Source: Spirochaetia bacterium (GTDB lineage Bacteria > Spirochaetota > Spirochaetia > Treponematales > Breznakiellaceae). From it: a DNA stretch of 7,128 bases. The stretch lies in NCBI GenBank assembly GCA_025997495.1, contig BNUR01000142.1:1-7128 (forward strand). The letters are read 5' to 3'. Positions 1 through 6,385 of this stretch are shown here, one piece after another. The notes beneath the pieces are model-generated. The model worked only from the letters and a program-made list of their open reading frames with translations. It was not told the origin of the DNA and did not search any database. A program made the position numbers and the translations under genes. Position 1 is the stretch's first letter, and each line of letters begins with the position of its first letter.

Positions 1-338
<338 letters not shown>

Positions 339-347
339 GATTTTTCC

Positions 348-590
348 TTATTCGTGAATTCCCAGTTCGTTTAGCCAGTCTCTGACCGTGTGGAATGTAC
401 CCATCCGTTCTACAACCTCCTCTATAGATCCTTGCAGAATATTTTTATCCGCCAGATCACTGAGCATCTGTACTTGAACAAACGAGTCCCATTCGGGAAG
501 TTCGTCTACCGCCATTTCCAATGTAATTTCTTCGATAGCTACTTCCATAACGTTAGCTATCACTTGCAGAGCTTGTTCTTGTACATTCAT
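348..590 (-). CDS. Acyl carrier protein (first of two)
   Basis: An 80-residue acidic protein, the usual length for a free-standing acyl carrier protein. The segment ELPEWDSFVQVQ holds the phosphopantetheine attachment serine (Ser36) in a DS(F) context. It is followed by a helix with SDLADK and a C-terminal helix (TVRDWLNELGI). The family carries growing or finished acyl groups as thioesters on a 4'-phosphopantetheine arm in the cytosol. ATG at 590 is chosen over an upstream in-frame TTG at 608 because GAGGAG lies 7 nt before it. The gene lies 59 nt after the reductase and 9 nt before the methyltransferase, in the same direction. The window's other ACP, next to the ketosynthase, differs around its serine, so the two probably serve different steps. 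The family is sure; the cargo is unknown. Confidence 0.9.
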   Translation of the reverse strand: MNVQEQALQVIANVMEVAIEEITLEMAVDELPEWDSFVQVQMLSDLADKNILQGSIEEVVERMGTFHTVRDWLNELGIHE

Positions 591-597
591 CTTATTA

Positions 598-603
598 CTC
601 CTC
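598..603 (-). promoter_or_regulatory. Shine-Dalgarno site that sets the ACP start at 590
   Basis: Minus-strand GAGGAG is separated by 7 nt from the ATG at 590. It lies inside the extension that an upstream TTG start (608) would translate, which argues for the shorter 80-residue product. Confidence 0.75.
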
Positions 604-649
604 TTCAATTGATTTACAATTGTAGGCTTGTGTTATATGTTTTCTTATT

Positions 650-1396
650 CTATAAAAGAACGTATCCACCGTCTATTATCAAATTTGATCCAGTAACCCA
701 ACTACTTGCGTCTGACAGCAAATAAATAACTGCATAAGCAATTTCTTCCGGTTTTCCATAACGTTTAAGCGGATAACGTTTTTTATCCTCTTCAAGTTGT
801 TCCAAAGAGATAGTCCCTTCTTCCATAATATGCGTATCAACCATTCCTGGATTAACACAATTCACTCGAATACCTTTCATGGCCAATTCAAGCGCCATGT
901 TTTTTGCTATGCCATTCACTGCTCCCTTTGAAGCTGAATACATAGAACTCCCTCCCCCACACACATAGACACCTGAAATTGACGAAATAAAAACAATGGA
1001 ACCCTTTTTGGTGAACTTCTTTTTCTTAACTAATTGGGCCGACAATAATGTTGGAGCCATGAAATTAACATTCATTATACTCTCTAAAGATTCTTTATTG
1101 ATATAAGGGAAAATAGCAGTTTTTGTAAAACCGGCACAGTTAACTAATCCATCAAGCAAAGGTGATTCGTTTACCAAACGGTTCAAATCCAGATCATTAC
1201 TCAAGTCGCCAGCAATGATTGAATGTCCTGCCCCGTACATTTGCGATAAAGTTTTATTAAGCCTTTCTTCATCACGGGCGGTCAGTATTACTGTAGCTCC
1301 CATTCTGGAACACTCAATCGCGACAGCTCTCCCAATGCCGGAAGATGCCCCAGTAACCAATATCGTTTTTTCCTCTAATGAAAATGGATTATACAT
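650..1396 (-). CDS. SDR-family 3-oxoacyl-ACP reductase (FabG-like)
   Basis: A 248-residue classical short-chain dehydrogenase/reductase, close to FabG length. It has the Rossmann motif TGASSGIG (15-22), NCAG (86-89, usually NNAG), the catalytic Asn in MNVNF (Asn111), Ser in FISSISG (Ser138/139), and YSASK (Tyr153, Lys157). The C-terminal VTGSNLIIDGGY is typical of FabG-like enzymes. An arginine after the second beta strand (LTARDEE) suggests NADPH. Such enzymes reduce 3-oxoacyl-ACP to 3-hydroxyacyl-ACP. ATG at 1396 is preferred because CGAGGT lies about 8 nt before it and it starts just 2 nt after the ketosynthase stop. A TTG nine codons upstream would overlap that gene. Adjacency to a ketosynthase III and two ACPs supports an acyl substrate, although a sugar-directed SDR cannot be excluded. 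This is not PtmA-like as far as I can judge. Confidence 0.88.
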   Translation of the reverse strand: MYNPFSLEEKTILVTGASSGIGRAVAIECSRMGATVILTARDEERLNKTLSQMYGAGHSIIAGDLSNDLDLNRLVNESPLLDGLVNCAGFTKTAIFPYINKESLESIMNVNFMAPTLLSAQLVKKKKFTKKGSIVFISSISGVYVCGGGSSMYSASKGAVNGIAKNMALELAMKGIRVNCVNPGMVDTHIMEEGTISLEQLEEDKKRYPLKRYGKPEEIAYAVIYLLSDASSWVTGSNLIIDGGYVLL

Positions 1397-1398
1397 GT

Positions 1399-2460
1399 TC
1401 AAACCTCGATTAGTGGGCAACAACTTATTTTATCGGTACTAAAATACATACTACCCCAGGAAAGCCCTACCCCAAAACCACAAGCGATATGATTCAGCTT
1501 TTTCTCTCTGAGAATGTCATTTAATTGTGTTACCATTGTTAATGGAATAGTTGCGCCACTTGTATTACCAAAGTCTGAAAACGAATAAGGAACTTTTTCG
1601 ATGGGAATTTTTAATTTCTTTCTTATTTGCTCATTCATAAAAAAATTTGCTTGATGGAATAAAAAATAATCGATCTGATCTTTGTTTAAATGAAAATTAT
1701 CAATCAATTTATTAATACTCTCCGGAGCCCGCTTAATACCAAAAGAGAAAACATCCATGCCATTTAATACAAGTTGAGTATTATTGGAAATAATTCCTTC
1801 TCCGCGGGTTATATTGTTAAACGAAGATTCAGAAACGGGATTTCGAGATCCACCATCATTAATAATGATGGCTTTATAACCATCCCCATCAGAATTCATA
1901 TCGAACAGCATAGGTTCGGCATCAGCCATTAACTCCAATGCCGTGGCTGTACCAGCATCTCCAAAAAGAGGATATGTACTTTTGTCACCATTCGAAACTA
2001 TTTTTGATAAAGTATCACCCACTAATAGTAAAGCCCTCCCCTTCTGAGAAGGAATTAATTTCAATAGAGAAGCGGCCACACTCATCCCATAAACCCACCC
2101 ACTACATCCTAATGAAATATCTATGGTATAACAATTAGTGCTAAGTCCCAGCTTATTCTGAATTATAGGCGATGTAGGCGGTAAAATATAATCCATGGTA
2201 TGGGAAACAAAGACTAAAAGTGAAATATCTTCTTTTCCCCAAGCCAAATCGGAAATTATTTTTTCTGCAGCATGAATACATAAATCGGAGGTACAAACAT
2301 CATACGATGTCTTCCGCTTTTGTTTAATTCCGGTAGTATTAATGACATGTTTTAGTGTCTCTTTATCAAATAAAGGCGACAAACAATTTTCATCAATTTG
2401 CGTCGGAACACATGCAGAGACACCGCATACTTTTATACCCTCTGCTTTTAAGAAAGCCAT
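1399..2460 (-). CDS. 3-oxoacyl-ACP synthase III family protein (FabH-like ketosynthase)
   Basis: A 353-residue thiolase-fold protein, a little longer than housekeeping FabH (about 320). The Cys-His-Asn triad is visible: Cys119 in DISLGCSGWVYG, His269 in FLFHQANFF, and Asn299 in FGNTSGATIP. The C-terminal GFGVGLSWGS is the usual FabH end motif. The family condenses an acyl-CoA or acyl-ACP with malonyl-ACP, or in relatives transfers acyl groups to other acceptors. The intact triad argues for condensation. Its start overlaps the upstream ACP stop by one base (TAATG), so the two are translationally coupled and that ACP is the likely partner. The reductase follows 2 nt later, and together they can make a 3-hydroxyacyl chain. 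Being inside a sugar operon suggests specialised rather than bulk fatty-acid synthesis. The starter unit cannot be told from sequence. Confidence 0.9.
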   Translation of the reverse strand: MAFLKAEGIKVCGVSACVPTQIDENCLSPLFDKETLKHVINTTGIKQKRKTSYDVCTSDLCIHAAEKIISDLAWGKEDISLLVFVSHTMDYILPPTSPIIQNKLGLSTNCYTIDISLGCSGWVYGMSVAASLLKLIPSQKGRALLLVGDTLSKIVSNGDKSTYPLFGDAGTATALELMADAEPMLFDMNSDGDGYKAIIINDGGSRNPVSESSFNNITRGEGIISNNTQLVLNGMDVFSFGIKRAPESINKLIDNFHLNKDQIDYFLFHQANFFMNEQIRKKLKIPIEKVPYSFSDFGNTSGATIPLTMVTQLNDILREKKLNHIACGFGVGLSWGSMYFSTDKISCCPLIEV

Positions 2461-2693
2461 TATGTTTGATGCCTTTTTACCGTGTTAAACAAATCTTCTA
2501 TTGTTTCAGAATTTTTTATATCGGAGGCTTTTATATAGACACCGTATTCATCATCTACCATAGCAATGATAGATAATGCCATTAATGATGTCCATGTATC
2601 CAATTCCTTAAATACAGTACCCGCTTTGAATTCACTTGTCGCAACATCATCAAAGCATTCAGCGAATTTTCCGACAAATTCCTGTAAATTCAT
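2460..2693 (-). CDS. Acyl carrier protein (second, ketosynthase-coupled)
   Basis: A 77-residue ACP-like protein. The attachment region reads ELDTWTSLMALSIIAMVDDEYGV, with Ser36 as the expected phosphopantetheine site. The Asp that normally precedes this serine (DSL) is Thr here (TSL), while the following helix (IAMVDDEYGV) and the C-terminal SDIKNSETIEDLFN are standard. ACPs of this type occur in surface-polysaccharide clusters. AAGGAG at 2699-2704 sits 5 nt before the ATG. The stop overlaps the ketosynthase start (TAATG), so the two proteins are probably made in a fixed ratio and interact. The upstream gap of 62 nt holds a strong GC hairpin, which could set the level of this downstream half of the operon. 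The identity is sure; whether the changed motif affects which phosphopantetheinyl transferase uses it is open. Confidence 0.88.
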   Translation of the reverse strand: MNLQEFVGKFAECFDDVATSEFKAGTVFKELDTWTSLMALSIIAMVDDEYGVYIKASDIKNSETIEDLFNTVKRHQT

Positions 2694-2698
2694 ATTTT

Positions 2699-2704
2699 CT
2701 CCTT
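2699..2704 (-). promoter_or_regulatory. Strong Shine-Dalgarno site for the second ACP
   Basis: Minus-strand AAGGAG is 5 nt before the ATG at 2693. It is among the best ribosome sites in the operon and lies immediately downstream of the GC hairpin, so translation restarts efficiently after that structure. Confidence 0.7.
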
Positions 2705-2718
2705 GTTCAAATGAACCT

Positions 2719-2738
2719 CCCCGCCCTAAAGGGCGGGG
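2719..2738. repeat. Perfect GC-rich inverted repeat (hairpin) inside the operon
   Basis: CCCCGCCC and GGGCGGGG form an 8-bp perfect stem around a TAAA loop (bases 2727-2730). It lies in the 62-nt gap between the nucleotidyltransferase stop and the second ACP. On the transcribed strand it is followed by AGGTTCATTT, not a U-run, so it is not a typical intrinsic terminator. It could stabilise the upstream mRNA end or cause partial termination. Hairpins of this composition also resemble the ends of IS200/IS605-type elements; that resemblance is from memory and no transposase is present. Confidence 0.8.
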
Positions 2739-2755
2739 AATTAAACCCCAAGAGA

Positions 2756-3823
2756 TTAAATTTCAGCCAGTGTAACTTTATTAACCATCTTTTCCATATC
2801 TTCATGGTTGCCCATATCAAACCATTGGTTTTCACTGACTGGATAAACGCCTATACCATTACCCTGATTAATACAATTTTGAATAATGTCAGTAATATGA
2901 ATAAAAATATTGTCCGGAACAAATTTAAGAAATTCAGGTTCAATAATGTAGAATCCTGTGTTTGTTAAAAATGAATAAGAAGGTTTCTCCAGCAAAGAAC
3001 GGATTTTTCCATCCTCACCAACATCAACAGTACCATAAGGAAAAGAAAATGACTTTGTAGCACAAACCATGGTCAGCAAATTGCCGGAATTTTTATGCTG
3101 TTCATACATATCATAATAATCACCCAGAACCAAAATATCACAATTAGAAAAGAAGAATGTTTCAGAAATTAATGATTTCAATAGAGAAAGACCGCCGCCG
3201 GTTCCTCTGAATTCATTTTCATCAAGAAATTCTATTGAAATTTCCGATGTATCAATTTCAGAAAAATATGCTTTTATCATTTCTTTTTTATGATTAACGA
3301 TCATGGTAAATTCATTGCATCCAAAGTCTATAAATTTTTCCATAATATGTTCAGTTATTGTTGAATCCCCGATTGGAATCAGCGGCTTGGGTAATATTTT
3401 TGTATAGGGATACAAACGGGTTCCCTTTCCGCCGGCCATAATGACCACAGGAACATCTATTTTTTTTATATCATTTATCTTGTCTTTTCCATCCTTAAAG
3501 AAAATAGTAATTAGTTTGCCATTTTGATCTACACCAGGGACAATATTAATTGATAATTTATCGCAAAATGCCTCAATTTCTGTATAACTACTCGCAGCGG
3601 GAAGCGCATTAAAATTATAATGCGCCGCTTCTGAAACAGATGCGGTTAATGATTTACCGGCAAGTATATGTCTCCGTATATCCCCATCGGTCAAGGTTGC
3701 CAAAACGACAGTATCCTTACAAATAAATACAATTCCCCTGGCATTCCTATTAATTATAGCCATTGCGTCAATAATAAGCATGTCTTCGGAAACTATGAAT
3801 TGTGTTAAATCAATACCAGACAT
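2756..3823 (-). CDS. ptmE: CBS-domain nucleotidyltransferase, PtmE/LegX-type (GlcN-1-P guanylyltransferase-like)
   Basis: A 355-residue fusion. Residues 1 to about 115 form a CBS pair (VLATLTDGDIRRHI at 40-53 is typical), and residues 125-355 form a sugar-phosphate nucleotidyltransferase. The second part shows VVIMAGGKGTRLYPYTKILPKP (126-147, the nucleotide-binding loop), FSNCDILV (225-232, the metal-binding Asp region), LEKP (278-281) and WFDMGNH (334-340). This architecture matches Campylobacter PtmE (LegX), which makes GDP-glucosamine as the entry step to legionaminic acid. The CBS pair probably senses a nucleotide. The start overlaps the aminotransferase stop by one base (TAATG), with no strong ribosome site, so it depends on translational coupling. 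A LegC-type neighbour supports the pathway. The exact sugar and nucleotide are inferred from the family. Confidence 0.85.
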   Translation of the reverse strand: MSGIDLTQFIVSEDMLIIDAMAIINRNARGIVFICKDTVVLATLTDGDIRRHILAGKSLTASVSEAAHYNFNALPAASSYTEIEAFCDKLSINIVPGVDQNGKLITIFFKDGKDKINDIKKIDVPVVIMAGGKGTRLYPYTKILPKPLIPIGDSTITEHIMEKFIDFGCNEFTMIVNHKKEMIKAYFSEIDTSEISIEFLDENEFRGTGGGLSLLKSLISETFFFSNCDILVLGDYYDMYEQHKNSGNLLTMVCATKSFSFPYGTVDVGEDGKIRSLLEKPSYSFLTNTGFYIIEPEFLKFVPDNIFIHITDIIQNCINQGNGIGVYPVSENQWFDMGNHEDMEKMVNKVTLAEI

Positions 3824-4842
3824 TAATTACTGTTTCTAACTCCGCTCGGTACATTAACAACCCTATCGGCAAACCATTCGGCATTTGTCAGATCGCCGCG
3901 CTGACATTCCGCGAACATCGGCAGCCTGTTCATCAATTCCCACAGAGGACGGGTCATCACGCCGTTATTATTTGTTTCGGTCAAGAATTGTATTTGTTCT
4001 TCTTTGCCCTCCAAGATAACACAATTAAGCCAAAAATTTGATTTGCACTCCTTTGGTTCATCAAAAAACTGCATCCCAATAGTGGAAAAAAATCGTTTGT
4101 ATTTCATTGCTGTTTCCCGCTTGTTATTCAGAAATGCCTCAATATTTTCCATTTGAGCGCACCCCAGTGCGGCATTTATATTGGGCATACGGTAGTTATA
4201 ACCTATCGCATCGTGCTTGAATTCCCATTTATGTGGAATCTTAGCCTGGGTTGTCAAATGTTTCGCATAATTGCCCAGTTCCTTATCCTGAAAAACAAGC
4301 ATCCCGCCGCCGCCGGTTGTAATAGTTTTATTACCATTAAAACTTAAAACCCCAATACAGCCGAATGTTCCTGTGTGTTTTCCTTTATAAAAACTTCCAA
4401 GGCTTTCCGCAACATCTTCAATTAATTTTATATTCCACCTTGCGCAAAGATCAACTAATTCTTCAATATGCATCGGATGCCCGAAGGTATGCATGGGTAC
4501 GCAAGCCTTTATCCGGTTCCCGGTACTGCGATTTATACATTGGTTGCTCTCCAGCTTCGTATTGGTTTCCAGCCATCTTTTCATTTTTTCCGGCGATAGG
4601 CCCATTGTGTCTCTATCGACATCTACAAAAACCGGCTTGGCATTACAATAAGCTATAGCGTTTACAGTCGCAATAAAAGTCAAGGACTGGGTTATTACTT
4701 CATCATGCTGTTCAACACCAGCCAGTTTTAATGCCAGATGAAGCGCATTTGTGCCGTTTACACAGGCAACAGCCCTAGCAGATCCGGTATAACCGGCAAT
4801 CATTTCTTCAAAACGGTCTACATATTTACCAACGCTTATCAT
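3823..4842 (-). CDS. legC: LegC-type PLP aminotransferase, N-terminally truncated and fused to an antitoxin start
   Basis: A 339-residue DegT/DnrJ/EryC1-family aminotransferase. The PLP-anchoring Lys172 is in SFNGNKTITTGGGG (167-180), the pyridine-binding Asp143 in IEDVAESLGS, and the phosphate-binding region is VNGTNALHLAL (28-38). LegC enzymes transfer an amino group to C4 of a nucleotide-linked 4-keto-6-deoxy sugar on the route to legionaminic acid. Family members are usually about 380 residues and reach SVGKYVD..FE only after some 40 residues, so the N-terminal arm is missing. The first five residues, MISVG, and all upstream DNA are instead a copy of the adjacent antitoxin gene start (5674-5765), joined in frame at SVG. 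No ribosome site precedes the ATG; a near-consensus promoter ends 6 nt before it. All catalytic residues remain, but loss of the arm could weaken dimerisation or the active site. The family call is firm, the activity uncertain. Confidence 0.85.
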   Translation of the reverse strand: MISVGKYVDRFEEMIAGYTGSARAVACVNGTNALHLALKLAGVEQHDEVITQSLTFIATVNAIAYCNAKPVFVDVDRDTMGLSPEKMKRWLETNTKLESNQCINRSTGNRIKACVPMHTFGHPMHIEELVDLCARWNIKLIEDVAESLGSFYKGKHTGTFGCIGVLSFNGNKTITTGGGGMLVFQDKELGNYAKHLTTQAKIPHKWEFKHDAIGYNYRMPNINAALGCAQMENIEAFLNNKRETAMKYKRFFSTIGMQFFDEPKECKSNFWLNCVILEGKEEQIQFLTETNNNGVMTRPLWELMNRLPMFAECQRGDLTNAEWFADRVVNVPSGVRNSN

Positions 4843-4920
4843 GTTTCAAGTATAGCCATTGTGGACATTTTTGTCAAGAATCACGCCCCCACCACATCCA
4901 AATACCGGTAATAAAACCCC
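4829..4920. repeat. Direct repeat copy A (antitoxin start + promoter + lipase end), fused to legC
   Basis: This 92-nt stretch matches 5674-5765 at a constant offset of 845 with only two differences (4894 and 4908). It carries the last lipase codons, a complete promoter, and the first codons MISVG. Further upstream on the minus strand, 4931-4955 also matches 5883-5907 (21 of 25), so the copy was longer and has lost about 115 bp internally. The divergence shows it is an old duplication and not a simple assembly echo. Confidence 0.95.
4849..4877 (-). promoter_or_regulatory. Sigma-70 promoter in front of legC (duplicated antitoxin promoter)
   Basis: On the minus strand, TTGACA (4872-4877) and TATACT (4849-4854) are separated by exactly 17 nt. 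The legC ATG begins 6 nt after the -10 box, so transcription would start at or next to the start codon and the mRNA would be leaderless. A GACA-4 nt-TGTC inverted repeat overlaps the -35 box and could be an operator. It would drive the whole sugar/acyl operon. Confidence 0.85.
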
Positions 4921-4956
4921 AAAGCTCCGACAGACCAGGTCACGGTGGGCGCATAT
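4881..4956 (-). pseudogene. Remnant of the lipase gene 3' end
   Basis: Minus-strand codons ending at 4881 read GFYYRYLDVVGA-stop, nearly identical to the C-terminus of the intact lipase (GFYYRYLDAVGA). The preceding bases 4931-4956 encode a CAHRDLVC-like match to the lipase CAHCDPVC segment, but in a different frame. About 115 bp that separate these segments in the intact gene are deleted. The remnant begins directly after the toxin stop codon and is the outer part of direct repeat copy A. Confidence 0.85.
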
Positions 4957-5394
4957 TTACAACATATTTGTCTTAAACCGGTAATGTTCCGCTAATTCAT
5001 GCATTGTTTTATCAAAGGTATAAATAACAACGTCTTTCCCGTTATTCATTTCCCTGAATTTCATTGCTGTGGCAATATGAATAGCATCCAGGGATCTGCA
5101 CTTTGCCAGGTCTTTTTTTAAATATATTTCTCTTTCTATTTTTGATCCTATAATCCGGTAATTTACTTCATTCAAGTATTCGTCTAATTGTTTTGTTTTT
5201 TCTGTCAGCCACGTATCGTCAAGTTTATTTTTGTTGTTCTCATACGCTCGTCTCAAGCTTACTATCGTTTCAATCTTTAATAATACTGAGCTTACTCTAA
5301 CGGTTGAATTCTGCCAAAATGTACAGGCTTCATCCTGCCGTGCTTCGTTCAATAAAATAGACAACAAAACAGAGGAATCAAAATAGGTTAAAAT
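4957..5394 (-). CDS. PIN-domain ribonuclease toxin (VapC-like), apparent ATT start
   Basis: The PIN fold is recognised from its four acidic positions, numbered from the ATT at 5394: Asp6 in TYFDSSVLL, Glu42 in LKIETIVSL, Asp103 in SLDAIHIATA and Asp128 in YTFDKTM. These bind the metal used for RNA cleavage. The length of 145 residues fits VapC-like toxins. Its frame has a stop (TAG, 5395-5397) immediately before ATT, and the next usual start, TTG at 5367, would remove the first catalytic Asp. The real start is therefore probably the ATT, 8-9 nt after a GAGG-type ribosome site, overlapping the antitoxin stop by 7 nt. Otherwise an ATG has mutated and the toxin is crippled. It pairs with the antitoxin directly upstream. 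The family is firm; activity is open. Confidence 0.88.
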   Translation of the reverse strand: MLTYFDSSVLLSILLNEARQDEACTFWQNSTVRVSSVLLKIETIVSLRRAYENNKNKLDDTWLTEKTKQLDEYLNEVNYRIIGSKIEREIYLKKDLAKCRSLDAIHIATAMKFREMNNGKDVVIYTFDKTMHELAEHYRFKTNML

Positions 5395-5687
5395 CTATCC
5401 GCCCTCACTTCATTATATATTGTTTCCCAGTCTATGCTCTTTTCGACATCTGTTAATACCGGTTTTTGGGCTACTGATTTATTCCTTTTTGCTAAAATAA
5501 CCTCCCCTTCCCTGCTTAGTTGCTGTAATTTTTGTTCAATATCTGCATCTGTTCCCTGGCCCTCCGGTTCAACTATTTCCGCGATTATCCTGTTATGCTC
5601 AGTTACAACCACCCGTTCCCCATCTTTAACATATTGTAAATACTGGGAAAGCTGATTTTTTAGGTCTCTTACGCCAACGCTTATCAT
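5388..5687 (-). CDS. Phd/YefM-family antitoxin
   Basis: A 99-residue protein starting MISVGVRDLKNQLSQYLQYV, then GERVVVTEHNRIIAEIVEPEG (23-43). This is the classic Phd/YefM N-terminal DNA-binding and dimerisation domain. A charged, probably unfolded C-terminal part (44-99), ending DWETIYNEVRADRF, would bind and block the PIN toxin. Antitoxins of this family repress their own promoter, more strongly with bound toxin. The ATG at 5687 lies 6 nt after the -10 box and has no Shine-Dalgarno site, so it is likely read from a leaderless mRNA. The stop overlaps the toxin start region by 7 nt, so the toxin depends on antitoxin translation. Its promoter and first five codons have been copied in front of legC, so it may repress that operon too. 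High confidence. Confidence 0.92.
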   Translation of the reverse strand: MISVGVRDLKNQLSQYLQYVKDGERVVVTEHNRIIAEIVEPEGQGTDADIEQKLQQLSREGEVILAKRNKSVAQKPVLTDVEKSIDWETIYNEVRADRF

Positions 5688-5765
5688 GTTTCAAGTATAG
5701 CCATTGTGGACATTTTTGTCAAGAATCACGCCCCCACCGCATCCAAATACCGATAATAAAACCCC
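5674..5765. repeat. Direct repeat copy B (native antitoxin start, promoter and lipase end)
   Basis: Partner of 4829-4920 (90 of 92 identical). It is in its natural context, spanning the antitoxin start, its promoter and the lipase C-terminus, and so is the likely source copy. The two copies flank the complete toxin-antitoxin pair, with corresponding bases 845 bp apart. Confidence 0.95.
5694..5722 (-). promoter_or_regulatory. Sigma-70 promoter of the toxin-antitoxin operon (leaderless)
   Basis: On the minus strand, TTGACA (5717-5722), a 17-nt spacer and TATACT (5694-5699), with ATG 6 nt later. The inverted repeat GACA-4 nt-TGTC covers the -35 box and is a plausible antitoxin operator. It sits between the lipase stop (5726) and the antitoxin start. 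Confidence 0.85.
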
Positions 5766-6385
5766 CAGTAATGCGTTATATGCCAAACTTTCCCGGTATC
5801 CGGGTCTTTGCAGGTCTCAAAAGAATTCCAATTCCCCACCTTCATAACGCTCCCGTAATGCTTCCCAAACGGCGGAACCAAGCAGACCGGGTCACAGTGA
5901 GCACATACCAGAGTAAGGGTAGAAGTTTTGAGGTTCGATCTATTCCCGTAAAACGGCCTCGGGGGCGCATACCCCGTTCCCCCGATAACCGCATCCGGAA
6001 AGTGGTAGGCAGCATCCTGGGCGCATATCTGCGTCAGGGCGGCACCCAGGGAATATCCGTTGATCACCATAAACTGCGGCTTTCTGCGATATAAATGATC
6101 CAAAATAGCGGAACGCACGGCTTTATATTCACCGAGGAACCCCCGGTGGAGGTACAGGTCCCTATCGGCAAACCACCGTTCTTTATTGGGGAGGAACTTA
6201 AAGTTCGACTTCCAGTCTTCCCTGCCCTTCGTAGATTGGAATTCCACCAGACAAAGATCATCCCTATCGGTGATATGGTAATCCGTTATGCCGGTGTGGA
6301 CCCAGTCCGTACGATCCACTATCGCCGCCATGTTCACCTTCGTAGGGCTGCTCAGCCGCTTAAAATCTTCCGCGCCCATTATCAC
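5726..6385 (-). CDS. Class 3 lipase-like alpha/beta hydrolase
   Basis: A 219-residue protein with the nucleophile elbow GYSLG (Ser112 in INGYSLGAALTQ), a LHRGFL segment (79-84) and VEFQSTKGREDWKSNF (47-62), which matches the oxyanion/substrate strand of class 3 lipases (usually FRGT..DW..N). YAPPRPF (139-145) is equivalent to the family GSPRVG. Asp165 in AHCDPV and His202 or His205 in WHITHYW complete a Ser-Asp-His triad. There is no signal peptide or membrane segment, so it is probably cytosolic or released by another route. It could hydrolyse a lipid ester; the substrate is unknown. GTG at 6385 overlaps the TGA of the small upstream ORF (GTGA); ATG at 6379 is an alternative. Its 3' end is partly duplicated at 4881-4956. 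The antitoxin promoter lies immediately downstream. Confidence 0.8.
   Translation of the reverse strand: MIMGAEDFKRLSSPTKVNMAAIVDRTDWVHTGITDYHITDRDDLCLVEFQSTKGREDWKSNFKFLPNKERWFADRDLYLHRGFLGEYKAVRSAILDHLYRRKPQFMVINGYSLGAALTQICAQDAAYHFPDAVIGGTGYAPPRPFYGNRSNLKTSTLTLVCAHCDPVCLVPPFGKHYGSVMKVGNWNSFETCKDPDTGKVWHITHYWGFYYRYLDAVGA

Noticed and set aside
390..725. A 111-codon plus-strand open frame
   Set aside because: Antisense to the first ACP and the end of the reductase; no motif or ribosome site.
1397..1423. Upstream TTG start for the reductase
   Set aside because: It would overlap the ketosynthase, while ATG 1396 has a ribosome site and sits 2 nt after the ketosynthase stop.
2719..2738. The GC hairpin as an intrinsic terminator
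   Set aside because: No U-run follows on the transcribed strand and the next gene has no separate promoter that I can see.
2636..2968. A 110-codon plus-strand open frame across the GC hairpin
   Set aside because: Antisense to the second ACP and nucleotidyltransferase, both firmly identified.
5771..6094. A 107-codon plus-strand open frame
   Set aside because: Antisense shadow of the lipase; arginine/proline-rich nonsense-like composition.
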